A stretch of 64,000 nt of DNA, taken from the NCBI RefSeq assembly GCF_004340875.1, contig NZ_SLXQ01000005.1, forward strand, positions 124,001 through 188,000, given 5' to 3'. This document shows, piece by piece, positions 8,009 through 16,784 of this stretch. Source of the DNA: Tamaricihabitans halophyticus (GTDB lineage Bacteria; Actinomycetota; Actinomycetes; Mycobacteriales; Pseudonocardiaceae). The notes under the pieces were generated by a model. It was not told the DNA's origin. It saw nothing but the letters and a program-made list of their open reading frames with translations, and did no database searches. Each line of letters starts with the position of its first letter. Within the stretch, counting starts at the first letter, position 1. Made by a program: the position numbers and the translations under genes.

Positions 8009-8568
8009 GTACCGGCAACAGCGCACGCGGCCCGGTGGGCCGGATACTTCGCGCATTGACAACCGCGAGTGCCGTGCTTGCCGGCGCGGGTCTCGTCTAC
8101 ATGGCGCTGGCGACGATCCTCGCGGTGGTGCTGCGGTACGTGTTCCGGCAGCCGAACAGGTTTCTGTTCGAGTCGACCGAGTTCGCGCTGGCGCTCACCG
8201 TGTTCTTCGCGCTCGGCATGGTCGCGTTGTACGACCGGCATGTCCGCGTGGATCTGATACCGCGCCGCTTCGCGCGCACCAACCGCAAAGTGGACATCGG
8301 CGCTCGATTCGCGACCGCCGCGATCGCGGGCACCTTCGGCTGGTTCGCGGTCCAGCTATTCGTGCGTGATCTGGAGACGGGCATCCGAATGGGGTCAACT
8401 TTCGGGCTGCCGAGATGGATCCTGATGCTCGCCCTCACCGTCGGCCTCGTGCTACTTGCCGCGAACGAACTCCGCGGTGCGCTGGAGCGGTTGCACGCAA
8501 CTGGAACCGATGCGGCTACGGCGGATGTCACCGGATCTGAATCCACTGGGGAGGCAAAGCATGACTGA
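8005..8568 (+). CDS. dctQ: TRAP transporter small permease (DctQ family)
   Basis: A 187-residue protein with four predicted membrane helices. The family pattern includes LRYVFRQPNRFLFESTEFALAL in the first half and the DRHVRVDLIPRRF segment between helices 2 and 3. It is the small membrane subunit that pairs with DctM. The ATG overlaps the dctP stop by four bases (ATGA), and its own stop lies inside the beginning of dctM, so the three are translationally coupled. The C-terminal 30 residues are Thr/Ala-rich and probably cytoplasmic. Confidence 0.9.
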   Translation: MSTGNSARGPVGRILRALTTASAVLAGAGLVYMALATILAVVLRYVFRQPNRFLFESTEFALALTVFFALGMVALYDRHVRVDLIPRRFARTNRKVDIGARFATAAIAGTFGWFAVQLFVRDLETGIRMGSTFGLPRWILMLALTVGLVLLAANELRGALERLHATGTDAATADVTGSESTGEAKHD

Positions 8569-9931
8569 CCTCAGCCCAGCGATGTGGCTTGCCCTGTTCG
8601 TCGGCGGGCTCGCGATCCTCGTACTGCTCCGCATTCCGGTCGCGATCGCCCTGCTTACCGTGTCCTCAATCGGCGCGGTGCTGCTCTACGGCTTCTCGCC
8701 GGGCATCGAGATGACCGTCGTATCGATGGTGTCCGGGTTGACGACCTTTACCCTCACCGCTGTACCGATGTTCATTCTCATGGGCGAGCTGCTTTTCCGC
8801 TCCGGAGTGGCCTTCTCGGCAATCGGGGCCGCCGAACGCGGGCTCGCGCGGTTACCCGGCCGGCTCGCCTTCCTTTCCGTCGGCATGGGGGCCGTACTCG
8901 GGGTGCTCTCCGGCTCGGTGATGGCCTCGACCGCGATGCTTGCCGGCACGCTCGCGCCCGAGATGGAGCGCAGGGGGTACTCGCGTCGCCTCGCCACCGG
9001 CTCGATCCTCGGCTCCGGCGGGCTCGCGATGGTGCTGCCACCCAGCACGGTCGTCATCGTCTGGGGCGCAACCGCCGGCGTTCCGGTCGGACCGCTGCTG
9101 ATCGCCGGGGTCGTTCCCGGCGTGCTGATGGCAGTCGGCTACGCCGTCGTCGTGGGCGCTTGGGCGTACTTCTTCGGCGGCGCCGAACGGCCAGCCGTGC
9201 TCGGCAAGGCCAGGGTTCGGCAAGGACAGCACCAAACCCCGGAGCCGTCCAGTGGCACCGCGGTGTCCACGGAGGATTCCCGCGGCTCGCTGGTCAACCT
9301 GGTCGCACTGGTTGGGATGATCGTCGGCGTCCTCGCGCTCATCCTGTTCGGTATCGCGACGCCGACCGAGGCGGCGGCTGTCGCGGTTGGACTGACCGCG
9401 CTGATCCTCCTCGTGCAGCGCAGGTTGACGCGCGAGGTCCTGCGGGAGTCGATCAAGCACACGTTGCTCTCGACCGGGATGGTGTTCCTGATCATCGCGG
9501 GTGCCACCATCTACGGTCGGGTCATGGCGGGTAGCGGCACGGTGACAGCCTTCGTGGACGGGATTACCAGTGTCACGGGGAATCCGACGCTGCTGCTGGT
9601 CATCATGCTCGCCACCGTGATCGTCCTGGGGCTCTTCCTCGAGGCGATCGCGATCGTACTGCTGACCATCCCGCTGTTCATGCCGATCGTGCAAATCGCC
9701 GGATTCGATCCGCTCTGGTTCGGCATCCTGATGATTATCGCGATCCAGATCGGCACCGTGACGCCGCCGTTCGGCATGTCGTTGTTCGTGATCCGCCAGT
9801 ACGCGCCGAAATCGATGCCGATGTCCGAGCTTTACCGGGCAGCTGTCCCGTTCGTACTGTCCGATCTCACCATTGTCGTGTTACTTGTCCTCGCGCCCAG
9901 CATCGTGACCGCGCTACCGGCACTCATGTGA
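8561..9931 (+). CDS. dctM: TRAP transporter large permease (DctM family)
   Basis: A 456-residue integral membrane protein with about a dozen hydrophobic helices. Family features include MFILMGELLFRSG, LAGTLAPEMERRGYSRRLATGSI, GSGGLAMVLPPSTVVIVWG and, near the end, IQIGTVTPPFGMSLFVI. It is the sodium-coupled transport subunit of the TRAP system. ATG 8561 is preceded by GAGG and overlaps the dctQ stop; a longer open frame upstream is just read-through of dctQ in another frame. Near residue 210-240 there is a polar insertion between helices. Confidence 0.92.
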   Translation: MTDLSPAMWLALFVGGLAILVLLRIPVAIALLTVSSIGAVLLYGFSPGIEMTVVSMVSGLTTFTLTAVPMFILMGELLFRSGVAFSAIGAAERGLARLPGRLAFLSVGMGAVLGVLSGSVMASTAMLAGTLAPEMERRGYSRRLATGSILGSGGLAMVLPPSTVVIVWGATAGVPVGPLLIAGVVPGVLMAVGYAVVVGAWAYFFGGAERPAVLGKARVRQGQHQTPEPSSGTAVSTEDSRGSLVNLVALVGMIVGVLALILFGIATPTEAAAVAVGLTALILLVQRRLTREVLRESIKHTLLSTGMVFLIIAGATIYGRVMAGSGTVTAFVDGITSVTGNPTLLLVIMLATVIVLGLFLEAIAIVLLTIPLFMPIVQIAGFDPLWFGILMIIAIQIGTVTPPFGMSLFVIRQYAPKSMPMSELYRAAVPFVLSDLTIVVLLVLAPSIVTALPALM

Positions 9932-9971
9932 GCCACCGGGTCTACCCGAACTAGCTATGGAGGGTCCACGT

Positions 9972-11066
9972 ATGACCACCGAGACCGGCACCCTTGCCTA
10001 TATGACCGAACCAGGAAAACTCGAACTGCACGAGTACCCGGTACCCGAGCCCAGGCCCGGATCCCTCGTCATGCGTACGACCCGCGCGAACGTCTGCGGT
10101 TCCGAGCTACACATCTGGAACGGCAAGCACCCGGTCAAGCGCTCCGGCGGCATCGGCCACGAGATGACCGGCGTGGTCGCCGCACTTGGCGAGGGCACGA
10201 ACCGCGACAACGCCGGCGTCCAGCTCGCGGTTGGCGACCGGATCGCGATCGTGTACTTCCAGGCGTGCGAACGCTGCTTTCACTGTGTCCGCGGTGAGTG
10301 GAACCTGTGCGACAACGCCTACGAGCACTACGCGAAGCAGCCGACCGAATGGCCGCATTTCCACACCGCGTTCGCCACGCACTACTACGCGACACCGCGG
10401 CAACACGTCTACCGGGTACCGGACAGCGTGCCCGATTCGGTCGCAGCGGCCGCGAACTGCGCGCTGAGCCAGGTCATCTACGGAATGGACCAGGCCGGCT
10501 TCGGACCCGGCCAGACCATCCTGATCCAGGGTGCCGGCGGCCTTGGTCTGTATGCCACCGCGGTCGCGGCGACCCGCGGTATCCAGACGATCGTCGTGGA
10601 CGGTGTGCCCGCGCGGCTGGAGCAAGCCCGCCGCTTCGGCGCCAACCACACCCTGGACATCAGCGCGATGCCGAACATGGATGAACGTCGTGCCTGGGTA
10701 CACGAGCGCACCGAAGCGCACGGACCGGACGGCATGATCGAGGTGACCGGCGTTCCCGCCGCCTTCGCCGAGGGGCTTTCGCTGATCCGGCGGGGCGGCA
10801 CCTACCTTGTCATGGGCAACCTTTCACCCGGCTCGGTGGTGGATTACGACCCGGGACTGGCCACTCGCCGCGCGCTGCACGTACTGCACGTCGACCGGTA
10901 CGCGCCGTTCTATCTCAAGCGCGCGCTCGATTTCCTTGACGAGACGATCGACCGGTTCCCGTTTGACGGGCTCGTCGATGCGGAGTACCCGCTGGAGCGG
11001 ATCGTCGACGCGCTGGACGCATCGGCACGCAGGGAAGTGACCCGCGCCTCCATCGTCATGCCGTAG
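9972..11066 (+). CDS. Zinc-dependent alcohol dehydrogenase-like oxidoreductase (MDR)
   Basis: A 364-residue medium-chain dehydrogenase. The catalytic zinc site is suggested by VCGSELHIW and GHEMTG. The structural zinc site is visible as CERCFHCVRGEWNLC (Cys-x2-Cys-x2-Cys-x7-Cys). The NAD-binding fold is ILIQGAGGLGLYATAVA. GGAGG nine bases before ATG 9972 decides the start over the in-frame ATG 9957. It lies 40 bp after dctM on the same strand and probably belongs to the TRAP operon, oxidising a hydroxylated substrate. The exact alcohol cannot be deduced. Confidence 0.88.
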   Translation: MTTETGTLAYMTEPGKLELHEYPVPEPRPGSLVMRTTRANVCGSELHIWNGKHPVKRSGGIGHEMTGVVAALGEGTNRDNAGVQLAVGDRIAIVYFQACERCFHCVRGEWNLCDNAYEHYAKQPTEWPHFHTAFATHYYATPRQHVYRVPDSVPDSVAAAANCALSQVIYGMDQAGFGPGQTILIQGAGGLGLYATAVAATRGIQTIVVDGVPARLEQARRFGANHTLDISAMPNMDERRAWVHERTEAHGPDGMIEVTGVPAAFAEGLSLIRRGGTYLVMGNLSPGSVVDYDPGLATRRALHVLHVDRYAPFYLKRALDFLDETIDRFPFDGLVDAEYPLERIVDALDASARREVTRASIVMP

Positions 11067-11072
11067 CGGGGC

Positions 11073-11957
11073 TCAGCTCAGCACGGCCACGATCGTTGTA
11101 CCGCGCGCGAACCCGCCGCTGGCCAGCCGGTCGAAGATGCCGTACATCATCTTGGCTTCGTATACCCAATCCAGGGTGATTCCGTGCCGTGCCGCGAAAT
11201 CCGCGATGAACCAGTCCAGTTCGGACTTGCGCTTCGCGTAGCCGCCGAAGTGCCAGCCGTGCTCGAGGGCCCAGTTGTCCGTTTCAGTGCCGAATGCCGC
11301 GCGCTGCAGCAGGCGCACGTCATCGGCCAGGAACTGGCCGCCCTTGAGCACGGCGAAGCCCAGCGCGCGCTGGTCTCCAGCCAGCCCGGCGGCGATGCCG
11401 GCGAGGGTGCCACCACTGCCGGTGGCGCAGCAGATGAGGTCGAAGTCGATGGCGAGTTCGCGCGGAAGTTCGGCGCAACCGCGAACGCCCGGCCCGTTGC
11501 TGCCACCTTCCGGTATCAGGTATCCGGGACCGTGCTGCTGGATGAGCGCGTCCAGCACGTCATCCTCGGTTTTCCGCCGGTACGTCGTGCGGTCCAGATA
11601 GGTCAGCGTCATGCCCCTGCCCGTGGCGTAGCGCAATGACTCGTTCAGCGGCAGGTGCTCGGCGCCCCGGATGATGCCGACCGTCTCGAACCCGAAATAG
11701 TGTCCGGCCGCCGCGGTCGCCCGGATATGGTTCGAGAACGCGCCGCCGAAGGTCAGCAGGCGAGTGTGGCCATGGTCCCGCGCCGCGTCGAGGTTGTACT
11801 TCAGCTTCCGCCATTTGTTGCCGGGCAGCTCGGGATGAATCAGATCGTCCCGTTTGAGGTAAAGCCGGACATCGCGCTCGCTTACCCGCTCGTCGGCAAG
11901 CTCGACCAGTGGCGAGGGCAGCACGATGTTCGGTTCCGGTGCTGGTGCCGTGGCCAT
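11073..11957 (-). CDS. PLP-dependent D-cysteine desulfhydrase / ACC deaminase-family enzyme
   Basis: A 294-residue fold type II PLP enzyme. GNKWRKLKYNL carries the PLP lysine, GGAFSNHIRATAAAG is the substrate-carboxylate loop, and ATGSGGTLAGI is the phosphate-binding Gly-rich loop. These match the D-cysteine desulfhydrase/ACC deaminase family; true ACC deaminase cannot be separated from D-cysteine desulfhydrase by eye. It converges on the zinc dehydrogenase gene with a 6-bp gap, so the two probably share termination. ATG 11957 was chosen over an upstream in-frame ATG at 11984, giving MATAPAPEP as N-terminus. Confidence 0.85.
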   Translation of the reverse strand: MATAPAPEPNIVLPSPLVELADERVSERDVRLYLKRDDLIHPELPGNKWRKLKYNLDAARDHGHTRLLTFGGAFSNHIRATAAAGHYFGFETVGIIRGAEHLPLNESLRYATGRGMTLTYLDRTTYRRKTEDDVLDALIQQHGPGYLIPEGGSNGPGVRGCAELPRELAIDFDLICCATGSGGTLAGIAAGLAGDQRALGFAVLKGGQFLADDVRLLQRAAFGTETDNWALEHGWHFGGYAKRKSELDWFIADFAARHGITLDWVYEAKMMYGIFDRLASGGFARGTTIVAVLS

Positions 11958-12013
11958 GGTTCGAGGATAAGTGCGGGAGGGCACCGCGTGGGCGCCCTCC
12001 CTAAGGCGTCTGG

Positions 12014-12331
12014 TTAGCCCTGCGCCGGCTGGGCCGGTTCGATCGGTTGGGCGGGCTCGATCGGCTCGCCTGGCTCTACCGGATGCCCCGGAACCGTTGG
12101 CATATCGCAGTCCTCCGGGACGACGATCGTGACACTGTCATCTTCGCCCTTGACGATTTCGACGCAATCGGGCATCGGCTCACCGGGCACCGGCACGGCC
12201 TCAGCGGGCGGAGCAGGTTGCGACGGGTTGCCGCTAGGTGAGTCGGCGGCCAGTGCCGTGGCGGTTCCGCCCGCGAGCATCCCCCCTGCGGCGAGGGCGA
12301 CGAGCATCGTGCGAATCGTGTTCCTGCGCAT
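12014..12331 (-). CDS. Small secreted proline-rich protein
   Basis: A 105-residue protein with a Sec signal peptide (MRRNTIRTMLVALAAGG... ending ALA-AD around residue 29). The mature chain is short and acidic, rich in Pro/Glu/Ala, with EPIEPAQPIEPAQPAQG at the end. Two cysteines (DCVEIV and EDCDMP) could form a disulphide. There is no recognised domain. It is divergent from the OmpR-type response regulator across 123 bp and is probably controlled by it. Small secreted or periplasmic partners of this sort are often targets or modulators of the adjacent sensor kinase, which is an inference. Confidence 0.7.
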   Translation of the reverse strand: MRRNTIRTMLVALAAGGMLAGGTATALAADSPSGNPSQPAPPAEAVPVPGEPMPDCVEIVKGEDDSVTIVVPEDCDMPTVPGHPVEPGEPIEPAQPIEPAQPAQG

Positions 12332-12392
12332 ACGGTTCTCCCTGAGGTCAAGATCGCGGCCGTTCCGCGACGAGAGCCACGCTGCCCGAGCT

Positions 12393-12441
12393 ACCTGAAG
12401 CGATCCTGAACGAACCTGAAGATCCGTTCAGGTTCACCTGA
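12393..12441. promoter_or_regulatory. Response-regulator binding region (phased CCTGAA repeats and dyads)
   Basis: Three direct copies of (A/T)CCTGAA begin at 12393, 12404 and 12414, i.e. 11 and 10 bp apart, one helical turn each. They run into an inverted repeat GAACCTGA (12412-12419) / TCAGGTTC (12428-12435) and a palindrome TCAGGT-TC-ACCTGA (12428-12441). OmpR/PhoP-family regulators typically bind direct repeats with 11-bp phasing. The region lies between the secreted-protein gene and the regulator gene, so autoregulation is likely. Confidence 0.6.
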
Positions 12442-12454
12442 CATGCTGTTGACC

Positions 12455-13141
12455 ATGCGGGTACTCGTAGTCGAGGACGAACCCCGGGTCGCGGAGGCGC
12501 TGCGGGTGGGGCTGAACGCTGAGGGCTGGTCGACCGACGTGACCGGGGATGGCACCGAAGCGCTCTGGTACGCCGAGCAGCACGAATACGCGGCCATCCT
12601 GCTCGACATCATGTTGCCCGGGCTGAACGGCTACCGGGTGTGCGCCCAACTGCGCGCGGCGGGGAACACCACCCCGATCATCATGCTCACGGCGAAGGAC
12701 GGCGAGTACGACGAGGCCGAGGCACTGGACACCGGCGCCGACGACTATGTCACCAAACCGTTCTCCTACGTGGTGCTGCTGGCCCGGCTACGCAACGCGG
12801 TACGTCGCAGGTCGCCCGCGCCGTCACCGGTGATCAGCGTCGGTGACCTCACGCTCGATCCCGCTTCGCGTATCTGCGCGCGTACGGGCGAGCAGATCTC
12901 CTTGACCAGCAAGGAGTTCACCCTGCTCGAGATGCTCGCGAGTAGCCAGGGGCAGGTGGTGTCCAAACGGCAGCTGCTCGAAGGCGGCTGGGACTTCGCC
13001 GCCGAGCCCGATATCAACCTCATTGAGGTGCACATCAGCGCGCTGCGCCGGAAGATCGACCTGCCGTTCGGGCGGCGCAGCATTCGAACGGTGCGGGGCC
13101 ACGGCTACCAGCTCGTTCCTGACCAGGACAGCCATGCGTAA
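12455..13141 (+). CDS. OmpR/PhoB-family response regulator
   Basis: A 228-residue regulator. The receiver domain begins MRVLVVEDEPRVAEAL with the acidic pair, has phospho-acceptor Asp51 in LLDIMLPG, Thr of MLTAKD and Lys of YVTKPFSYVVLLARLRN. The C-terminal winged helix (from about residue 130) includes LTSKEFTLLEMLASSQGQVVSKRQLLE and IRTVRGHGYQLV. ATG 12455 was chosen over an in-frame ATG at 12443 because it gives the canonical N-terminus. The stop overlaps the histidine-kinase start by eight bases. It is likely to control itself and the divergent secreted protein. Confidence 0.93.
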   Translation: MRVLVVEDEPRVAEALRVGLNAEGWSTDVTGDGTEALWYAEQHEYAAILLDIMLPGLNGYRVCAQLRAAGNTTPIIMLTAKDGEYDEAEALDTGADDYVTKPFSYVVLLARLRNAVRRRSPAPSPVISVGDLTLDPASRICARTGEQISLTSKEFTLLEMLASSQGQVVSKRQLLEGGWDFAAEPDINLIEVHISALRRKIDLPFGRRSIRTVRGHGYQLVPDQDSHA

Positions 13142-14414
13142 CCGGCTACGCGTCTCGGTGCGGGCGCGCACCACGATCATCGCCACCGCCATCGTCGCGC
13201 TAGCCACCACCGCCGTGAGCTTCCTGCTGGTTGGCTACCTGCACACGCGGCTTACCGAGGAACTCGATGAGGCCCTGCGGTCCCGGCTGGCGACGGCCAG
13301 TCACACGCAGGTGGAGCCGGCCCAGGCGCTGCCGTCGCACGGGGTGGCGATCGAGCTACGGCGCACTGATTCCGCTGCCACCGTGCAGGAAGCGGAGGCG
13401 GCACAACCGACCACGGACACCACGGGGATGCGCTCGGTCGTTGCGACGGTGGCCACCCCGGACGGTTCGGAAACCCTGATCGCCAGTGCATCGACCCATT
13501 CGGTTACCGAGGCGACGAACGCCGCGACCCGCGCGCTGCTGATCGGCGCACCCATCCTGCTGGCCCTGGTAGCAATGCTGACCTGGTTTTCCACCGGTCG
13601 CGCGCTGCGCCCGGTGGACGCGATCCGCGAGGAGTTCGCGCGGCTGTCCGCGCGGGACCTGCGTGGCCGGATGCCCGTGCCCGCGGGAAATGACGCACTT
13701 GCCAGGCTGGCCAGCACGCTCAACGAGACGCTGGATCGGTTGGACGTCTCGGTCCGGCGGCAGCGCCAGTTCGTCGCGGACGCCTCGCATGAGCTGCGTA
13801 GCCCGCTTACCGCACTGCGGACCCCACTCGAGGTGGCGCGCGCGCATCCGGATCGGGCGAACTGGCCAGAGCTGACCTCGGGCACCCTGCAGGACCTGGA
13901 CCGGCTGGAACAGCTCGTGGCGGACCTACTTGCCTTGGCCAAAGTAGACGCGCTGACGGACAGTGCGGCGGAGCAGGTTGACCTGAGCGAGCTGCTGACC
14001 GGCGTCCTCGAGCGCCGGATGCCCGGCGACCAGGCCTGCGATACGGACATTGTGGACGGGATCGTGGTCCGTGGTCAGCCCACGCACCTGGCCCGGCTGG
14101 TCACCAACCTGCTGGACAACGCCGAACGCTACGCCGAGGAGCGGATCACCGTACGTCTGTCGCAGGAGGACGGACACGCGTGCATCGAGGTCGCCGATGA
14201 TGGGCCCGGAGTCCCGGAGGACGCGCGGGAACTGGTCTTCGAGCGGTTCACCCGGCTGGACACCGCGCGGGAACGGCCGGAGGGTGGTGCCGGTCTCGGG
14301 CTGGCACTGGCCCGCGGGATCGCCACCATGCACGGAGGCACCCTGCACCTGCTCGATTCTGCCGGTGGCGCACGCTTTCTCGCTCGAATCCCACTGGCCG
14401 GCGACATCCCGTAA
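13134..14414 (+). CDS. Membrane sensor histidine kinase
   Basis: A 426-residue kinase. Membrane helix 1 spans roughly residues 13-35 and helix 2 is around ALLIGAPILLALVAMLTWF. The roughly 100-residue loop between them is the extracytoplasmic sensor and has no recognised domain. HAMP follows (GRALRPVDAIREEF), then HisKA with phospho-acceptor His219 in ASHELRSPLTAL. The catalytic HATPase region has NLLDNAERYA, DDGPGVP and GLGLALARGIA. The partner is the overlapping OmpR-type regulator. The stimulus is unknown, and the neighbouring small secreted protein is a candidate modulator. Confidence 0.92.
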   Translation: MRNRLRVSVRARTTIIATAIVALATTAVSFLLVGYLHTRLTEELDEALRSRLATASHTQVEPAQALPSHGVAIELRRTDSAATVQEAEAAQPTTDTTGMRSVVATVATPDGSETLIASASTHSVTEATNAATRALLIGAPILLALVAMLTWFSTGRALRPVDAIREEFARLSARDLRGRMPVPAGNDALARLASTLNETLDRLDVSVRRQRQFVADASHELRSPLTALRTPLEVARAHPDRANWPELTSGTLQDLDRLEQLVADLLALAKVDALTDSAAEQVDLSELLTGVLERRMPGDQACDTDIVDGIVVRGQPTHLARLVTNLLDNAERYAEERITVRLSQEDGHACIEVADDGPGVPEDARELVFERFTRLDTARERPEGGAGLGLALARGIATMHGGTLHLLDSAGGARFLARIPLAGDIP

Positions 14415-14448
14415 CCCCGCCAACCTTAACGAATGCGATTACGGGGTG

Positions 14449-15828
14449 TCACCGGGCGCAGGCGATGCCGAAATCGAGCGCGGAACCAGCACCGGCGCCA
14501 AGTCCGAGGACGGCGGCACGCACCCGATCAGTGGTCTCCACATCGGCGGCCAGACGCATATTGGACTCGAACTTCTCCCGAATGTCCTGATGCGACAGTG
14601 GGCGTTCCGGGTGCCCCCGGTTCACCTCCTCGCGGTGGCTCAGCCGGCGACCGTCGTGCAGCGTCACCTCGATGGCGGCGGAGTACGCGTCCGGGAACCG
14701 AGTATCTGGGTCGTCGCGGAAGCTCACCTGGTCGGCCACCGCATGGATTCGCGGGTCGGCGAGCGAGTCCTCGGTGAATTCGGCGAGCGTCAACTGCCCT
14801 CTGCTCAGGCAAGCGCCGATGACGTACGGCACGCTGAACTTCGCGTCGTAGAGATTGCCCGGCCGCCGTTTCCGTTCCAGCGGCTCGAATACCGCGGCCG
14901 CTGCGGTCGGGTGGATCAGGCACTCGATCCGTGCCACGTCGGCGGCGGTGATCTGTTCCCGCGCGCACAGTGCCAGGATCGCGTCGGCGAAGGCATGACT
15001 GAAATGGCAACTCGGATACGGCTTCACCCCGGTATTGCGCAGTTCCCACCGCGCGCCGAGCCCATCGGTGAGCGCGCTCGGATCCCATTCGCGACCGCCA
15101 AGGTGAGTCGCGTAAAGCCCGTACCGTCCTTCGTAGACCTCGGTGGCGCCGGGCCAGCCGGTCGCCGCGAAAGCGGTGGCGGTCAGCGCGTTCGAGGCAG
15201 CCCAGCCGGGATGCAGCCGTTTGGTCCAAGCGCCGTCGGCAAGAAACTCGAGGATGCCCGAAGCGCTCGAGCCGACGATCTGCTGTGCGGCAGCGATACC
15301 CCGCGCGTCCAAGCCGGCCAGTTTCGCCGCCGCGACGGCGGAACCGAACGCGCCAGCCACGCCAGTTGGATGGAAACCCGCCGCGTGGAAACCGCCGTGC
15401 GCGGCGAGCCCGACGCGCGCGCTCACCTCGATGCCCAGCGCGTAGGCAAGCAGTAGCTCGCTGCCCGAGCGTCCAGCCGAGATGGCCGCGGCGAGCGCTG
15501 CGGGTAGCGCGGATGCCGAGACGTGCACGATCGACCCAATATGCGTGTCGTCGAAATCGTGCCCATGGATCAGGATGCCGCCGAGTAGCGCGGCATCACG
15601 CGCGGCCAACCGATCGGGCAGGGCGAGCACCGGTTGGCCACCCGAATCCAAACTGCCGAGTGCCTGTCGTGCCTTGTCCGCGAACGGTTCGTCGGCCGCA
15701 CAGTAGGCGACCCCGACGGCGTCCAGCACCAGATGGCAAGCGAGGTCGACCACGTCGGTTGGCAGATCCGCGAGCCGGGTGTCCGCGGCGAACTCACCCA
15801 ACCGGCCGGCGATCGTGGCAGCTTCCAT
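14449..15828 (-). CDS. MmgE/PrpD family protein
   Basis: A 459-residue member of the MmgE/PrpD family (2-methylcitrate dehydratase, cis-aconitate decarboxylase, iminodisuccinate epimerase and relatives). Recognisable pieces are ALLGGILIHGHDFDDTH, HAAGFHPTGVAGAFGSAVAA and KPYPSCHFSHAFADA, the last near the active site of family members. It lies 53 bp downstream of a GntR gene on the same strand and is divergent from a MaoC/CoA-transferase/acyl-CoA dehydrogenase operon. No citrate synthase-like or methylisocitrate lyase gene is present, which argues against a methylcitrate-cycle role. A decarboxylase or epimerase activity on a di- or tricarboxylic acid is equally possible. Confidence 0.87.
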   Translation of the reverse strand: MEAATIAGRLGEFAADTRLADLPTDVVDLACHLVLDAVGVAYCAADEPFADKARQALGSLDSGGQPVLALPDRLAARDAALLGGILIHGHDFDDTHIGSIVHVSASALPAALAAAISAGRSGSELLLAYALGIEVSARVGLAAHGGFHAAGFHPTGVAGAFGSAVAAAKLAGLDARGIAAAQQIVGSSASGILEFLADGAWTKRLHPGWAASNALTATAFAATGWPGATEVYEGRYGLYATHLGGREWDPSALTDGLGARWELRNTGVKPYPSCHFSHAFADAILALCAREQITAADVARIECLIHPTAAAAVFEPLERKRRPGNLYDAKFSVPYVIGACLSRGQLTLAEFTEDSLADPRIHAVADQVSFRDDPDTRFPDAYSAAIEVTLHDGRRLSHREEVNRGHPERPLSHQDIREKFESNMRLAADVETTDRVRAAVLGLGAGAGSALDFGIACAR

Positions 15829-15881
15829 GCTGGCAGTGTGCAGCCTTCCGGGAAGCTGCGCAAACGAAAGGTCTGACTTTT

Positions 15882-16616
15882 CTAGTCGGCGCCCATCTGC
15901 TCGTACAGTGGGCGGAGGCTGTGCAAATGCTGCCTGGTCAGTTCCTCGGCCGAGTCCGCGTCCCCTTCGGCGACCGCGCGGTAGATCTCGACATGCTCGG
16001 CGTCGATCCGGTCCCATACCTCGCGGGGAATCCGTTCACGGTGCAACCGGCCGTGCAGAACCGCGTTCACCGGCTGGCACATCAGGCGCAGCAGCGGGTT
16101 GTCGGTCGCGGCGACCAGCGTGGTGTGAAAGTCCCAGTGCACGACGAAGCCGCCGGATGGGCTCAGCTTGGCCGTGCTCACGGTCGTCGCTTCCAGCGCC
16201 CGCAGTGCTTCCGGCTCGGCTCGCTGCGCCGCGAGCCGAGCAGCCGAGGGTTCCAGGATCAACCGGGCGTCGAGCAGATTGGCCACGGTGATCCCATCGG
16301 TGTTGACCAGCAGGCCGAGGGTGCCGCCAAGGTGTTCGGCAACGGTGGTCGCGTCTGGGCTGGAGACGAAGGTGCCGCCGGTAGCGCCCCTGGTGGTGTC
16401 CACGAGTTGCTGGCTGGCAAGTAGCCGGAGCGCTTCCCGTACGGTGCTGCGGCTGACCCCGAACAACCTGGTGAGCTCCGCCTCGTTGGGCAGCCGGGTG
16501 CCCGCGCCGAGTTCGCCGGAAAGAATCTGCGCCTTCAGCTGCTCCGCGACCTGCCGGTAGGCCGCCTGCACCCGGTGCACCCGCAGCCCGGTCCGCTCCT
16601 CGGTGCTCTCGCTCAT
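15882..16616 (-). CDS. GntR-family regulator, FadR/FCD subfamily
   Basis: A 244-residue regulator. The winged helix is at residues 15-85 (YRQVAEQLKAQILSGELGAG, then EAELTRLFGVSRSTVREALRLL, then VDTTRGATGGTFV). The FCD domain follows with ILEPSAARLAAQRAEPEAL and histidines in HWDFHTTL and HLHSLRPL as metal-ligand candidates. ATG 16616 is supported by GGAG a few bases upstream. It leads the two-gene unit with MmgE/PrpD and is divergent from the MaoC operon, which it likely represses in the absence of an acidic pathway intermediate. Confidence 0.88.
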   Translation of the reverse strand: MSESTEERTGLRVHRVQAAYRQVAEQLKAQILSGELGAGTRLPNEAELTRLFGVSRSTVREALRLLASQQLVDTTRGATGGTFVSSPDATTVAEHLGGTLGLLVNTDGITVANLLDARLILEPSAARLAAQRAEPEALRALEATTVSTAKLSPSGGFVVHWDFHTTLVAATDNPLLRLMCQPVNAVLHGRLHRERIPREVWDRIDAEHVEIYRAVAEGDADSAEELTRQHLHSLRPLYEQMGAD

Positions 16617-16784
16617 CGATCCGCTCCACCCTCGTCGACGCGGTCGTCGCCCGCGTACCAAATCGTAGGACACCGGTCGCGGCGCGCCTTCTGGTCAGCG
16701 CTGATTTAAATGTCTGATGTATTGCGTTCAGCATACCTCCGGCGCATACTGCACCGTAATGTCCGACGAGCGGGAGGTGGCCCG
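16617..16784. promoter_or_regulatory. Divergent GntR/MaoC promoter region
   Basis: This 168-bp gap separates the GntR gene and the MaoC operon. An AT-rich core (ATTTAAATGTCTGATGTATTG, about 16704-16724) is followed by a weak dyad with outer arms GTAT and ATAC (16719-16736) that could be a FadR-type operator. A strong ribosome-binding site, GGGAGG, ends just before the TTG start at 16785. Nothing here looks coding. Confidence 0.35.

Noticed and set aside
14050-15456. Long plus-strand open frame of 468 codons
   Set aside because: It runs antisense to MmgE/PrpD and across the end of the histidine kinase. The translation is Arg/Pro/Gly-rich with no domain, the usual shadow of high-GC coding DNA.
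16719-16736. GTAT...ATAC dyad as a firm GntR operator
   Set aside because: Only four-base outer arms match. Kept as a weak note in the promoter entry and not as a separate finding.
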